In this document: positions 47,736 through 60,546 of the stretch, piece by piece
Numbering within the stretch: the stretch's first letter is position 1
Layout of the letters: each line of letters opens with the position of its first letter
Origin: Theobroma cacao
Lineage: Eukaryota > Streptophyta > Magnoliopsida > Malvales > Malvaceae
Direction of reading: 5' to 3'
Length of the DNA: 64,000 bases
NCBI RefSeq assembly: GCF_000208745.1
Contig: NC_030858.1
Span: 32,647,301-32,711,300, forward strand
Made by a program: the position numbers and the translations under genes
Notes under the pieces: generated by a model
Told to the model about the DNA's origin: nothing
The model's input: only the letters and a program-made list of their open reading frames with translations
Databases searched by the model: none

Positions 47736-49336
47736 ACTCAGCGTGATGTTGAAAGCAGCACCAAGACTTGGTTTCCATTTGCTTAATAATGACAACCTGT
47801 TCAAAATGCAATGTTTGGTTCAATGCGTGGGCTTTTTGTTAGAAACTTTGCTTTCTAGTTTGACAGAATAGAAGCAAATTGATGGAAGTAGTTGTTTACA
47901 ATACATGTTCTAATAAATTGCTTCACTTCCACAATGGTTGGTATTATTATAAAATTTTCTTATCCCTTTGGACAAAGCTATTCGCAAACATGCAAATCAA
48001 TTTTCTTGGGCAGGGCATTAACTTTGGAAAGTTAGCTGCTTTTCCAACTGTAGTCGAGCAATATCAAGGTGTAGTTGTATCAAGTAAATTTGATTGGAAA
48101 TGGTTCAAGCTTGCCCAAGTGGTTGAAGTAGGCCAGCTTATAAAAACTTAGCAGTTCCAATACATGGTATGAGAGGCTTCACATCAACGTGGAGCAGGAT
48201 GGCTTCTGGGTATGGCAATTTGGTTTGCAGTTTCAGCGTTCTAGGCAGTTCATCATCGCTCATCACTTTCACTAGAAAGTCAATGTAGTTCTTTTACAGG
48301 TCAGGTCTATGAATATATCACCGATGGGGTCTTGGTAAGTCTTTAACTGGTGATTTGTTAAACGGCTTTATATGTATGAAAATATAATTGTCACCATCTT
48401 GCAATGTAAAACTTATTATAATTTACGGTTACTTGTATGTCAAAAAAAATCAGGTTGAGCTAAAGGGCACCATCACCACTCACTAGGGATATATACATAC
48501 ACATATATATATATGTTTGCTGGAAATCTGAGTAACTATCTAACAGACTCGGGCCAGAACGAAGTTCCCGAGACATGAGTAGAAATATATATATAGTAGG
48601 GATAAAATTCTGTGTGGTCGTAGTAAAATTTATAATAATCCTCATGAAGCACCTCATCAAGCAAGAATTCGTCACAAGTTCAATACTTGGGCGCCTATCA
48701 TACAGGGCTTAAAATTATATTCATAAATTCAGTTTTAAAATATAAACTAATTTACATAATCTGATAGTTCCTAGGTCCAAATATAAGAACCTTTCTTTTT
48801 TGTTTTTCGGCGACTTTTATTCTGAATCAGTTCTCAATCACCAACTGCTCTCTTCGAATGTCCGAGGATATATAGAATGGCTTGAGAAGGAGGTCAAAAC
48901 ATCCATCAAAAACATAACACATCTGGAAAAGAACATTTGACCCAGTATCAGAGAACACAATGTTCATTAAGAATTAGAGATACATCATTAATGTAATGTC
49001 ACAGCAATAGAACAAAAAGAATTGAAGAATAACTTATTAAAACAGCCGGTATGATAAGCACTAGAGATCAAATGAAAGAAGCATACATAAAAAATAACTT
49101 ATTAAAGATTATAAAAACTATATATAGGAGAAGGAGAAGAAGAAAAAGAAGAACTGAACTGAAGAACATATCATTTAAAAAAGTGAACGATAACCACATG
49201 GGACCAATCATCATAGAAAGGTATATCAGATAAAAGATCATCCATATGCTGCTACCGAAATCAAGAAAAATTTCAACACCTCAGCTTACCTTTGAAGCTA
49301 AAAGACTTTCAGTTGATGCAGCTGCTGAAACAATAC
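47736..49336. other. Convergent intergenic region, SDH6 to RHF2A
   Basis: 1.6 kb between two stop codons on opposite strands. It probably holds both 3' UTRs. A TA-rich patch lies at 48490-48515. No gene seen. Confidence 0.5.
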
Positions 49337-52300
49337 TTATTTGGAACCAGAACTTGCAGCACATGAAGCTTGTGCACTAGTGTCAGTCAAAGGAGTTTCT
49401 CCACCAGCATTTGATATCGGGTGGTTATCTGATTCTGTATCAGACCTATCTTCCAAGCTGCTTGATACAGTAGAAGTGCTGGTTCTATTATCTCTGGTTT
49501 CCAAACGCTCCATCATGCGAGAGACTGTTGCAATGCCAGCATTAACCTCTCTCCTAACTTCAGAACCAATATCGGCCATGGAAGTGTTGCGAGAGAAAAA
49601 TCTCTCCTTCCACCCCCTTGTACTCTTTGAAATTGACTCTTTGTATCTAAATAAGATCCATAAGTCAAAATAAGAGTGCAAATTTTAAATAAATCATGTA
49701 AAAGAAAATATCAAAATATCACCCTAGTTTAAAATGTCAAATGTCTCCATATGACAAATACCTCATTGAAACAGCATTAAATCGCGATTTTAATGATTCT
49801 GAAAATGATTGGAATTCTGAAGGTCCTGCTCTATCTTGACTATTAGGAGAACACTGATTAGGAGACCTCCTGCAAGAGAACAATAAAAAATATTATTGTG
49901 ATCGACATAAAGCAAGGCTGAAAGATGTGTTCTAAAGAAGTTTACCAGACACTTGACAGAACTACCTAATAAGAGAAAGATAAGCAAAATCAAGTTAGAG
50001 AACAGCGTACCTATTGTTCAAGGAATATCCTTGATCATTGACCAAAAGAACACTCGAGCCAGATGCTGACGCAGACTGCTGATCAGCTTGCGCAGAAGGT
50101 AGTGGAGTAATTGAAGCTGATGATTCTTCCCCCACTGTTCTTGCAGGAGAGGATGGAGTTCCAACAGTGATTGACGGGGCTGGTTCACCTTCTCTCTGAG
50201 TTGGAGATGAAGATATAGGACCAGTAGAGGGTGCATTAGGATGAGTCGAGAATACTAAGAACTGTGGACGACCTTGAGCTGATGACCTACTCCTCAGACC
50301 TTCCCTTCTTGCAATGTGACGTGCTCGGCCCATTGCAGCAGCAGCAGCCAAGTGCTGGATTATGCGCTCCTCAAGCTCAGCATCATTTGCCCCCACAGGC
50401 AGCTGCATTAAAAGCAACCCCATGAGTATGGCGGAATTGGGCTTAGATTCAATTTAATGACGAAAATGAGGATGCTAGGCATCAAACTAGCAGATGAGAA
50501 GTACAAACATGTTGTAGTTCAAAATCCCCAAGTGTTGGATGATGAAATATGGTTGCATTTCTGGCGGGATTGAGCCTAAAACTCCTTTCACGTTCAACAG
50601 CCTCAAGCAACTCCTGGCTGCAAAAGCAAGAGAAATTATTAACATGTAATACATGTGGGCAAGAAGAATTTGGAACAGGTTAATAAAAAATAAAACAGGA
50701 AAAAAAAGCATAGATGCAACAACAACCTGGTTGGATCTTTCAGGCTGATTGGCTGCCAGCACATGGGGCACTGAGAACTCCTCTGACACCTGCAAGATTA
50801 AAATAGTAAAATGAAGCATTAAGAAAATAATTACTTGTTGTTTCTTTCCCTTTTTGATAAGTAGAATGAACTAGATTCATATCCCATATAATGATATAAA
50901 CTTCAATACAATATACAACCCATAAAGTTCAGATAAGATTCTTTTATCAGGTGGAATGATTGAAGCTTAAGAGGGTCAAGGGGTTGAGTAAACTCATTGA
51001 ACCAGTAGTTACAGACTTCTTGTAGCATGTAATTACTTCATCATCCATAATCTAATCATAATTGAAGTTGCCGATGATTTTCTTTGACAAATTCTTCTAC
51101 AGCATCCAAGCTATTGAGCTCCAGAATTCAATCAAATGTGACTCCTCTCTTTTTTAAAATCTATGTTAGAATTATAGATCACTATTCTGGACTAGTTCTG
51201 AGACTGAATGGCAATAGGTAGAAGAAAAGCTAGCGTTTTAAACTGGGGATTTCACTTGTTCATAACATGCAAAACTAATACTCTCTAATGCCCTCTTGCA
51301 TCCCAATAATCCATATTTTCCTTAGGTATTAGAATAACCAAAATTCAGAAGCTACAAGCCAAAACAACCTTTGATAGTGGTAGGGAAAGAGGTGACAGAA
51401 GCAGTTTTAACAAATACTGAAATTGACATCTAAAAATATTATACACACTCAACAACTACCCACACTTCATTCAAGTTACGTAATTCCCAAAAATGCCTCA
51501 TATGCTATTTGTTTCTCATGTGTCATAGAATTTCCTAAAATTTATCATAGAGAATGCATGTCTATATCATGCATCACAAGAACATCACACACATATAGCA
51601 ATTAGTCATGCATATTCTCAAATCGCAATTCACTTAAGTTTTGACAAAACATAATTGTCATTATCTTGGTAAATATACAAAGAAAGTTCATAAGAATATA
51701 TCAAAGTTCATATAGCCCATAAAATGAGATTAATGCAACAAAAGTTTAGTCAAGAAAGATAAGAGGGAAAGAGAGGGTAGAAAGACTGCATGGTAAGGCC
51801 ATTTGGAGCTGCTGCCTTTGGCCCAGCCACTCCTATCCCCCTTTTTGTGGTTGAGCCCGCAGGGCCAGGAGTTCCAATTGCAGGCTCCTGCTTAAAAAAA
51901 AGGGGTTATCCTGATTTCCCTAGGGGGAAAAAAGAAAAGAAAAGAAAAAGGGTCATCCTAAAAGACCAAAAGATAAGGAAAAAAAAAAAGAGAAATGAAG
52001 CTAGGTGAAACTTAAAGCCATGTGCAATAATGAACAAAAGACAACAGGGCGATCCTATCGACATTTTTCCATTAAAGTCGCATTATACCAAAAATTTTGA
52101 TTCACCAACAACTAACGAAAGATCCAACTGAAGTTATTAGAATGTTTTGACGAAAGTAAGGTCCTGCTAAGACTTCTACCAATATGCACTAACCAATAAA
52201 TGCATCTAAAAAATTTTTTAAAATGAAGAAAAGATGAAAAGAACCTGATAGCAGCAATTAGGATAAAGCATAAGTAGATAATTCTTTTATGAATCAAAGA

Positions 52301-54003
52301 AAATATGCCTAGGTCTGAGTCTCTGAGATGCAGGGCCTTTTCCACCATCTGCCACTCTAACCAAAATACTTACTGCAGTTTGGCCTCAGTGGTCCCACAA
52401 AAATACATGGTCAGGTTAAACTTGAATAAGCAATCTCCTATGCAGGAAAAAACTTTAAGCATTTAGAAATTTAGATATTTCACAACGAGTCCCTCAACTT
52501 CAAATACTTCCAAAGCTATTCCTAACTAGGATTGGTTTGCCAGGTACTCAAAGAAAAGGCATGCGAGGCTTTCACTAACTTTTCAACATGTTTTTGATAT
52601 GGTCTTTGAATTCTAGTAAAGAGGACCCTTTCCATAATAAGGCTCAGTAAAGGAGGGTATTTTGAGTTAAGTCGTTCTGGAGGGAATTATTGAAACAAAA
52701 CTCAAGATAAGGGAGGAAAAGCTTTCCATGGAAAGCTATATCATAGAAAGCATCTTATCTCCCAGAAACTTTCTTTTAGAATTTATTAGAATTAGGAATG
52801 ATTGCCTAACATTTGACATGAGATATTTTTGCTTCCATGGAGAAATCAAAATGCACATTAGGCATGATTCACAAGTTGCAATGCTTTCTTATCATGAACA
52901 TGAGGTTATACCAACAATGTTGATAAAAGTTTGATCTCTTTTGTGGTGATCAGAAAGTGAAATGAACAATGTGCTTTCATACTTTAAACTCACATGCTAA
53001 TACTGCTTCTGACCTGCCTGCACTCTAGACCTAGGCAACGAGGATGCCACTTGATTCTACTTAAATGTAACTAGATGATCTATTCTGCCATAATTTACAA
53101 AGCTTCCCACTTTTAAAACACTAAGATGAACTTGCAATGCATAACATATAACTATATAGAATCCAAAATTCTAACCCTGAGACAAGAGCGACAGCTAAAT
53201 CAGTCCCCATTGGTAAACATTTTCCAAATTTTTACAAGTCAAATTAATTTGGGTATTTTACTAACCTAAGTTATTTCCCTGACTGAATTATAAACCTAAA
53301 TAGATAGCCACATTTGAGCTCAAAACTAGACCATCAAGCCATCACTTTTCACATATGCAGATATAACATGAACCATATAGATCATGTACAACAAATTTTA
53401 TAACACGGATAAAGATTAGACTACCATTCAAGAATGCACTGAAGATGAAACTCATGCTTGCAACTGGTCACCTGTAAGGATGCAACAAACAAAGATCAAA
53501 GAAATGTCCATTCACATATCAAACAAATAATAATCAAATTTCAGGCATACATACCGTCGATGGGTCACTTTCACAGAATGCTTCAAGGCATATACTGCAG
53601 GCATCATCACAAGCATCCTGGATTCCCCCTTCCACAAAAGCTGCAGCCGAGGTTAAATGCGCCTCGGACTTGGTATCTTCCATCCCCTAAAAGGCCAAAC
53701 ACCAAAGCATCCATTTTTAATCTCAATTCCAAATAATAACACAAATAGGAAATGAAACTAACATAAGTCCTAAATACAAAATGAAACCAACAACGACCAG
53801 CAAAGAAATTCGACAGCTTGATAAAGACTAACCCAACAAAACAGTCCGTATATAATCAACACTGAAGACACGGACACTACACTAATCAGATGCATAAAAT
53901 CCCTTCACTTTAACAAGAGATCAACAAAATTAAGCCCTAAAAACTTCAAACAAAAAAAATTACTAAAAAACAGAAACTCCAAAATTCACAATAAATACTG
54001 AAA

Positions 54004-54051
<48 letters not shown>

Positions 54052-54075
54052 NCAATGATATATATGAATTATACA

Positions 54076-54117
<42 letters not shown>

Positions 54118-54244
54118 ATAAAAATCCAACCAACTTTTCCCACAAATTCCTAAAATTTACCTCCAATATCTCAACAACCAAAGGCCCCAAAGAAAAACCC
54201 AGAAAACAAAATTAAAAAAAACCCAGAATTTACTTTACCTCCAT
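49337..54244 (-). CDS. RHF2A: RING-H2 E3 ubiquitin ligase, RHF2A-like, 8 exons, complete
   Basis: RING-H2 ubiquitin ligase. In Arabidopsis RHF1A and RHF2A act in gametophyte cell-cycle progression by targeting KRP6. Exons in transcript order: 54244-54239, 53686-53555, 53471-53425, 50789-50727, 50617-50509, 50402-50011, 49869-49762, 49646-49337; total 1167 nt, 388 aa. The first coding exon has only ATGGAG. A second in-frame ATG lies four codons in, so either start is possible. LTSAAAFVEGGIQDACDDAC precedes the RING: C32-x2-C35-x14-C50-x-H52-x2-H55-x2-C58-x10-C69-x2-C72. Conserved blocks follow: ELLEAVERERSFRLNPARNA, TIFHHPTLGDFELQHLPVG, EERIIQHLAAAAAMGRARH, and near the C-terminus SLKSRFNAVSMRYKESISKS and GIATVSRMMERLETR. 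The region between (exon 6) is Ser/Pro-rich and probably disordered. Intron 3 is 2.6 kb. Confidence 0.96.
54009..54115. repeat. TA microsatellite with one unresolved base
   Basis: Two (TA)n runs separated by a short spacer in intron 1 of RHF2A, with an N at 54052. Length is unreliable. Confidence 0.95.
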
Positions 54245-56469
54245 TTGAGAGTTTAACTAAGAAAACCAGCTGATTATCAAGCCAGTAGATCGATTAATGA
54301 AACAGGAGAGTTTAACAAAGAAACTAGATTTTTTGAAGATTGAGCGAAGGGGAAGACTTTGAAATTGGTTTTTATATTTTTTGTGAAGTTTTTGGGAAGA
54401 ATCGATGAAAGTTGATGACTTTTTGTTATTGTTAACAGAGTGGGGAGAAGACTTTAGGCTAAGGCAAGTGAAAACTGGAAAAAGAAAAAAAAAACAAAGA
54501 ACCTAAAGCTGGGTCCTCTGGCGTCTGTGGTTTCGACACGTGGCAATTTCACTGTAATATCTTTGACGATTCTTTCTTCTATCAGTCTGTCGTACTGCAC
54601 TGACTTGGTTTAAGTACCAAACACGTCAGCGTGAAAAATGGTTTAAAACTATAATATTATGTATATAATTTACATATTAGAAATAATAAAAAAAATTATA
54701 AATAGTGTTGGTAGCAATGAAATATAATAATAGTAGTAATTTTACATTAATCAATATCTTTCTATAAATATTACGAATAAGGTCATCAAATACCTTCACA
54801 ACTTCTTTGGCAAAACTTTTGTTGTAATTATTAGTTTCATATAGCATCTTCTATACATAAAGGAAATAGACATACTATATGTTTGTATATTAGATATTTT
54901 ATAAGCTCTCTAGTATTTTATATTTTATTTTACTATTGTTTATTTGGTAAAATATTCCTAATAAAAGGTTAAATTTGCGACGCTTGACAAGTTGACGTGT
55001 GGATACGTCTATCCATTGACATCCCAGATTGACAAAAACAAAAAACTTAAAACGAAAGTCTCCTTTTTTTTCCTTTTTCTTTTTATAATAAATGCAAAAT
55101 CTATTTTATGTTAAAAGATTTGAAATATTTTAACTGTAATTGACAGTTATTTTTTAATCATACAACGCCATTGTTTACAACAACGGCATCAAACACACCT
55201 GTTTCAAAAAAAATATTTCAATATTTTTGTATTGATCACTTAATGATGCACACACATGTGATCGCACACAATTGAGAGTATGTTTGATTTATTTTTTTAA
55301 TTTAAAAATTATTATAAAAAATAATAATTTTTAAAATTAAATAAAATTATTTAATAAACTGTTTTATAAAATAAATTATATAAATTTTAATTTTGATTAA
55401 AATTACGATAAAAAGTATTCATATCATTTTTAATCACTTAATAAATCAAAGTGAAATAAATTTTCTTCTAGTTTATATATGATTTTATATGTTAAAATCT
55501 AATAAATACATATTGAAATCGAACAGTTTTTAAATTTTATATAGTAGTAATAGTATTAGATTTTTGTTGATTTAATAAATAATTAGATTATAATGCTTTA
55601 ATTTCTCAAAAAAAAAGAGAAAAGAGAAAACTATATATTTTACATTAAAATATTTTTTAGTAAAAAAAAAATTTTTAAATAATACTTTTGTAAAAGGTGA
55701 AAGAGAAAAGTCGAAAAAAGAGACCATATGCCTTGGAGATGGAGGTTAAATGTTTTAAAAAAAAAAAGCTCTTGAAGTTTTTCTTTAAGTACTTTTTTTT
55801 TAATTTGTTCTTTAAAAAAATTATTTTTTTAAATGCATCTCAAGTTGGTAAGAAGTAGATAAGTTGAAAAAGAAAACTCCATTAAATTACTTTTGAGAAA
55901 AGATAGAAATGTAATAGTAACTGTTTTATTTGTACTTAAAATATTTAAAATCTAAATATATAATCGTTTCACTCATAATCATATTTACCATATATATATA
56001 TATATATATCACTATCAATGTTGGCCCATCCTTAAGGTCATATAATAATTAACTTTATATAAAAAAAACTCAAATTTTATGACATTTGAACAATTTATGC
56101 ATAATTTTATTACAAAATTTAAAAATATGAATGATAAAATTAAGTATGCCATCTCATTAGTTTAGAAAAAAAAATTTATACATTAATTTAAAATTGATGT
56201 TAAACAAAAAATAAAGAAAATTGAGCAACCAATTTACCTCTGATATTGAATTCTATTTAACCACGTAGATTGTTGTATGGATGGAAAGTCGTGAGCCCTT
56301 TCCAGCAATAGTTTGTCCAACTTTGAAAATACACCGAATAATATTCAATAAAAAGTGAGACAAAAATCTCAAATGACCCTTTTTTGTATTCACAAAAAAT
56401 AAAATTCCCATTCAAAAAGGTTCCCATATTTGATTTGTATCCATTTAGTTCCATCCTTCACGTGACATG
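54245..56469. other. RHF2A upstream region and AT-rich intergenic DNA
   Basis: The first 250 bases probably hold the RHF2A 5' leader and promoter on the minus strand. From about 54650 to 56200 the sequence is very AT-rich, with poly-A and poly-T runs. No coding region or recognisable element ends. Confidence 0.5.
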
Positions 56470-56922
56470 TTACGTGTCTCTCTGTGATGGACTCCTCCAA
56501 AAACCAGTCCCATAAAACCGGTCCCACATCTCCTTCTCCAAATCTACGGCTCCTTTGGACTCATCATTACCGTCCTGCCCCACTTTCCCCACCATCCGAT
56601 CCAGCTCAGCCTCCAACTCTTCCCTCGTGGGCCCACCCTTAGACTGGCCCAACAAGCCTTGATTCTTCTTCGTCAAACGCTGCCGTTTCCGTCTTTTCCA
56701 GGCCTTCCTGTAAAGCCCAGTGGGAACCCTATAAAGGCCCAAAACAAGCAGCTCCAGGACGGTACACGGGCAGCAGCAACATACCGCCGCACACTCCGCC
56801 GCGGTCCCACCGGCCACTTCCCCGAATTTCTTCCCTTTCCTCGCCGTCTTCTGATCCTCCGATAACAAAAACGGTTGCTTCCTTGTCAAAGGCGGTGATC
56901 TTATCAAAACCTGACGAGTCAT
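56470..56922 (-). CDS. Plant-specific Cys-rich small protein, unknown function
   Basis: Intronless frame of 150 codons, much less AT-rich than its surroundings, which supports real coding. The protein starts MTRQVLIRSPPLTRKQPFLL. A central block GEVAGGTAAECAAVCCCCPC is followed by a hydrophobic stretch (TVLELLVLGLYRVPTGLY) and a basic cluster KAWKRRKRQR. The C-terminal half is acidic and ends with MWDRFYGTGFWRSPSQRD. I recall an uncharacterised family in flowering plants with the same EVAGGT.AECAAVCCCCPC core and basic cluster. The run of four Cys next to a hydrophobic segment could be lipid-modified or membrane-associated, and the basic cluster could be a nuclear signal. Both are guesses. 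A CT-rich leader lies upstream (56923-57060). Confidence 0.85.
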   Translation of the reverse strand: MTRQVLIRSPPLTRKQPFLLSEDQKTARKGKKFGEVAGGTAAECAAVCCCCPCTVLELLVLGLYRVPTGLYRKAWKRRKRQRLTKKNQGLLGQSKGGPTREELEAELDRMVGKVGQDGNDESKGAVDLEKEMWDRFYGTGFWRSPSQRDT

Positions 56923-59900
56923 TTTTTATCCCAAAGGGTATTAATGTTCCGTATATTCTATCTCTCTCCCTCTCGAAACCAAGAAAAAGGATTTAAAAAA
57001 AGAAAGGCTAAAGAAGAAGAGAAGGTGTGAGTTTGAAAGAAGAAAAGATGGGAGAATGTGATTCTTGATTCATTTTGACCCGGGTTTTTTTCTTAATCAA
57101 TCAAGAAAGCACAACCAAGTGAAGGAAAATTGGGGTATATGACAGAATAAAGGGGAAATCCGCCAAGGAAATCAAAGATTTCTTAACAAAGCGGAGGATT
57201 AGCCAGGAAAATCGAAAGGTAATTCAACGGTTTCTTTTGTTCGTTTCCTTAATTTGGTTTGTGATATTAATAGTACCACTAACAAAGAAACTGTTTAGTT
57301 TCTCTGTTTTTTCTTTTTTCATCTTTTCCAGGAGGAGCAACTGTTTAGTTAAATGGAAGTTTAATAAGGTTTCGATTTTTGGTTTTCCAAGGAAAACTTT
57401 GATAAGAGCACCCCATAGGTTTGTTGTAGAGTCCTTGTCAACGGAAAACTTAGATTAAGGATTAAGTAATTTTCATTTCGAATTACCGTTTTTTATTTTT
57501 CATTACGGATAAAGAAATTTCATTATTTTGATTGATTGCGATTCACTTTTTTTATTTTTTTCTTTTCTATCTATAATTTGTAAAAATAAAAGAAAAACAT
57601 AAATCAAATATAATAAAATCTGGCCCAAGAGTTTGGCGGAGCGTCCGTGTCATCAAAAATCAAATGTACAAATCCCGCGTGCTACAAGGGAAAAGGGTGA
57701 TGGCGTCCACGTTTGAGCTGACTGGGATGTCTTGAAGATGGACGGCCTAGATTGGACAATGCGAAATGATTTTGACCGCCTCCGTCACCTTGCCAAAGCG
57801 TTACCGAACATTATTATTCTTTTATTGGCCGAGAAAGAAAAAGCTTTAATTAAAAGCCGGCACCAAGGACTGCAGGTGAGTCAGGGGTATGTGTGCTAAC
57901 AGTCAAATTGTTTGTGGAATTGACTTTCTATGTACTTCCATTAATGTTTTTATTCAAAGATATAATAAATACTTATTCATTGTTAGGCACGCGGGCCTTA
58001 TCTCACAGGCTTCTTTAAAATAGGATTCTTTCTCTTCCAAAAGCACTTAATGAGCCAAATTGAATGAATGTGTAATATGTCAAAAAAAATAATAATGCTC
58101 AATTAATAATTTTAATTGACATAAAAAAGCACTTAACCATAAATTGCACTTACCCAAAAAAAAATTTCTCAAATCCAATTTAAAATCATACATATTTAAC
58201 AAAATATTTATTATAAATCAAATAAATAGAAATTGTAGATATGAACAATGAAAGAGAAATTAAAAAAAAAAAAAACTTGATTAATTTTTAAGGTAGCAAA
58301 ATCAAAACAGTTTTGGTTAACCACCATTGTTTGTAATTCTCCCTTTTTAAATCAAAAGCTTGTAAGTTTAGTGCTCGATCCTTTCCTTGGGTAGCTCAAG
58401 AAACAACACAACCCAACCCAACCAATGGTCAGATCTTATGAGATCTCAACCATGAAGGTTAGGCTAGATTTTAATAAAGATGACTGGAATTTAACTAACA
58501 ATTGTAAAGTCATAAGAATAAGAATACATGACAACACAACATTTTAAGGCTTAGGTATGTCATTTAAGTTCATATAATATAAGCTTCTCCATTGTCTACA
58601 TAGACTATTCAAGTACATTTAACAAGATTAATTTTTGTCAATAGCTTTGGAGTTAGCTCAAAGTACAACCAACCCACCTCAAGTTTCACACATGTATTAT
58701 GCACTATAATACCCACGTTAGTTAGTTAGGAAAGTAAATGGATATCTTACAATCAAATATCTTGCAATTAGGTGTAAGCAGTAAAACTATTATCTTTCTT
58801 GAGTTTGGTAAAATTTAAATAATGGTCTTAAAATGCCCACTGCCCAAATCTGATTATAATTTATCATTGTTAATATTAAATTTTAATTTTATATATTTTT
58901 TGTTAATAAATTCCTTATAATTAATATAATCTTGACTAAAATTCATTAATTGTTATAAATATAATTTTGAGCTTTAATTTTTTCTAATGAATTAATTTTA
59001 ATTTATTAATTAAATTTTTGTTAATAATATATATAATTTAATTTAAATCTTTTAATCAGATATATAATGAGTACATATACTTAATGAATAATTTTAGAAT
59101 ATTAAGGTACATGATTGGATAACAATTCAAAATTATAATAGAATATTTATAAAGTTTGAATAACTTATAAAAATAATAAAATTAATATTAAGATATTTGA
59201 AAAATAATAGATATCTCGACAGTCGACAGTCCTAACATTAACTTCATTGCAAAGCCTTAGGAATAAGCATCTTCTACATCAAACATATTTAATGAATCCA
59301 TACATATCTCATGCACTCTAACTTTTAATCAATCATAGGCTTATGTAAATAAGTAAATATAGAGATGACAATAGGTACCTTATAACAAATACTCTATTAT
59401 AGGGTACTCGTGGGTACTTGACCCACTTATACAAAATTATAGTACCTTGTACCCGGATTTGAAACGAGTTCAGATAGTAATTTCACTACCTGTATTGGAT
59501 TCAGGTACTACCCTTTGGGTTGAGTTACACGAATATCCGTCTTGAACTCGATCTCAATACCCATTTATATATATTTTATTGTTATTTAAATTATTAAATT
59601 AAAAAAAATCAACATTAATATATTTATTAAAAGTTGACAAATATATTAAAAAATCTGATTACTCAAATTATTAATGTGATGATATTAATATATTTAAATT
59701 AAAAAATTATTATATTATTAATTGTGTTTAAATAATATGAATATCAAATCATATTATAAAAAAATATAATTACTATTATATATATACTTTAAATATAAAT
59801 ATATTTACTTTTTATTTTGTGTTAACATTATAAACATTATAACTTATAAAACTATTAATTATAATATATATATATATATTTACTTTAAATTATTTAGATA

Positions 59901-60180
59901 ATTAATACGATTCGAATATTTAATTTTTTATAAGATTAGAGTTCGAGTACCTCCAAATTAATAGATACCCTACTTGTTGATAACCTAACTAAATAACAGA
60001 CTAACATGTTCAAGGATTTTAAGCCAGAGGGGCAAGATGCAAATCTCCATTAAAATATTGTAGTCCACAAAATGTAAAATTAATAGAAACAAATACACTA
60101 TATGTAAAGACGGAAAACAAGATATCTGACACACCTCTCTTTATGAAATTTATATAAAATAAATCCTGATCAGTAGGTCA
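56923..60180. other. Intergenic region, Cys-rich gene to OEP61
   Basis: The left end (to about 57450) probably holds the leader and promoter of the Cys-rich gene. 57600-57900 is less AT-rich without a supported frame. 58400-60000 is AT-rich and includes a degenerate inverted-ended element at 59362-59985. Confidence 0.5.
59362..59985. mobile_element. Possible MITE with GGTACC/GGGTA-rich subterminal region
   Basis: The left end reads GATGACAATAGGTACC. The right end, ATAGATACCCTACTTGTTGA followed by TAAC, is an imperfect inverted match. Just inside the left end, several GGGTACT/GGTACC tokens recur (59400-59560). Plant elements with GGGATGACAA...GGGTACCC ends look like this. The interior is AT-rich and non-coding. 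Confidence 0.4.
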
Positions 60181-60546
60181 CATGTGGCCTAAATGCTGTA
60201 TGCATTATGCTCATAATATTACAAAAAATGGAAGTCAGTTTGATATCATACCAGGATCATCCCTTTGGATTTCCTTTTCAGTAACCTGGGCATATTCTAA
60301 TCTCCTACAATACAAAGGAAGCATCAAGGCTGAACTCCATCTACCGGTGACATACAAAAGAAATCCTGACCACCAGTTCATCCATTGAGACACACCACCT
60401 TTTCTTAAGTGAAGTGTACATATGGTGCTTAAAATTCCTCTCTTACCATCTTGCAACCCAAGAGGCATGCTAGTTTTCAACACCACCTCAATTAGAAGTA
60501 GAAATCCCATGGTATGTTACATTCCAAACCAGAGATCACAACCATT
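60181..60546 (-). other. Probable 3' UTR of OEP61
   Basis: Follows the OEP61 stop codon on the minus strand. Base composition is higher in GC than the intergenic DNA beyond 60180, and no conserved protein is encoded. Confidence 0.45.

Noticed and set aside
50487..50819. Minus-strand frame of 110 codons in the RHF2A region
   Set aside because: It reads exon 4 in the wrong frame and runs through the intron. The RING half is in another frame.
57700..57790. Possible short protein starting ATGGCGTCCACG
   Set aside because: The frame closes after 11 codons and no splice continuation is evident.
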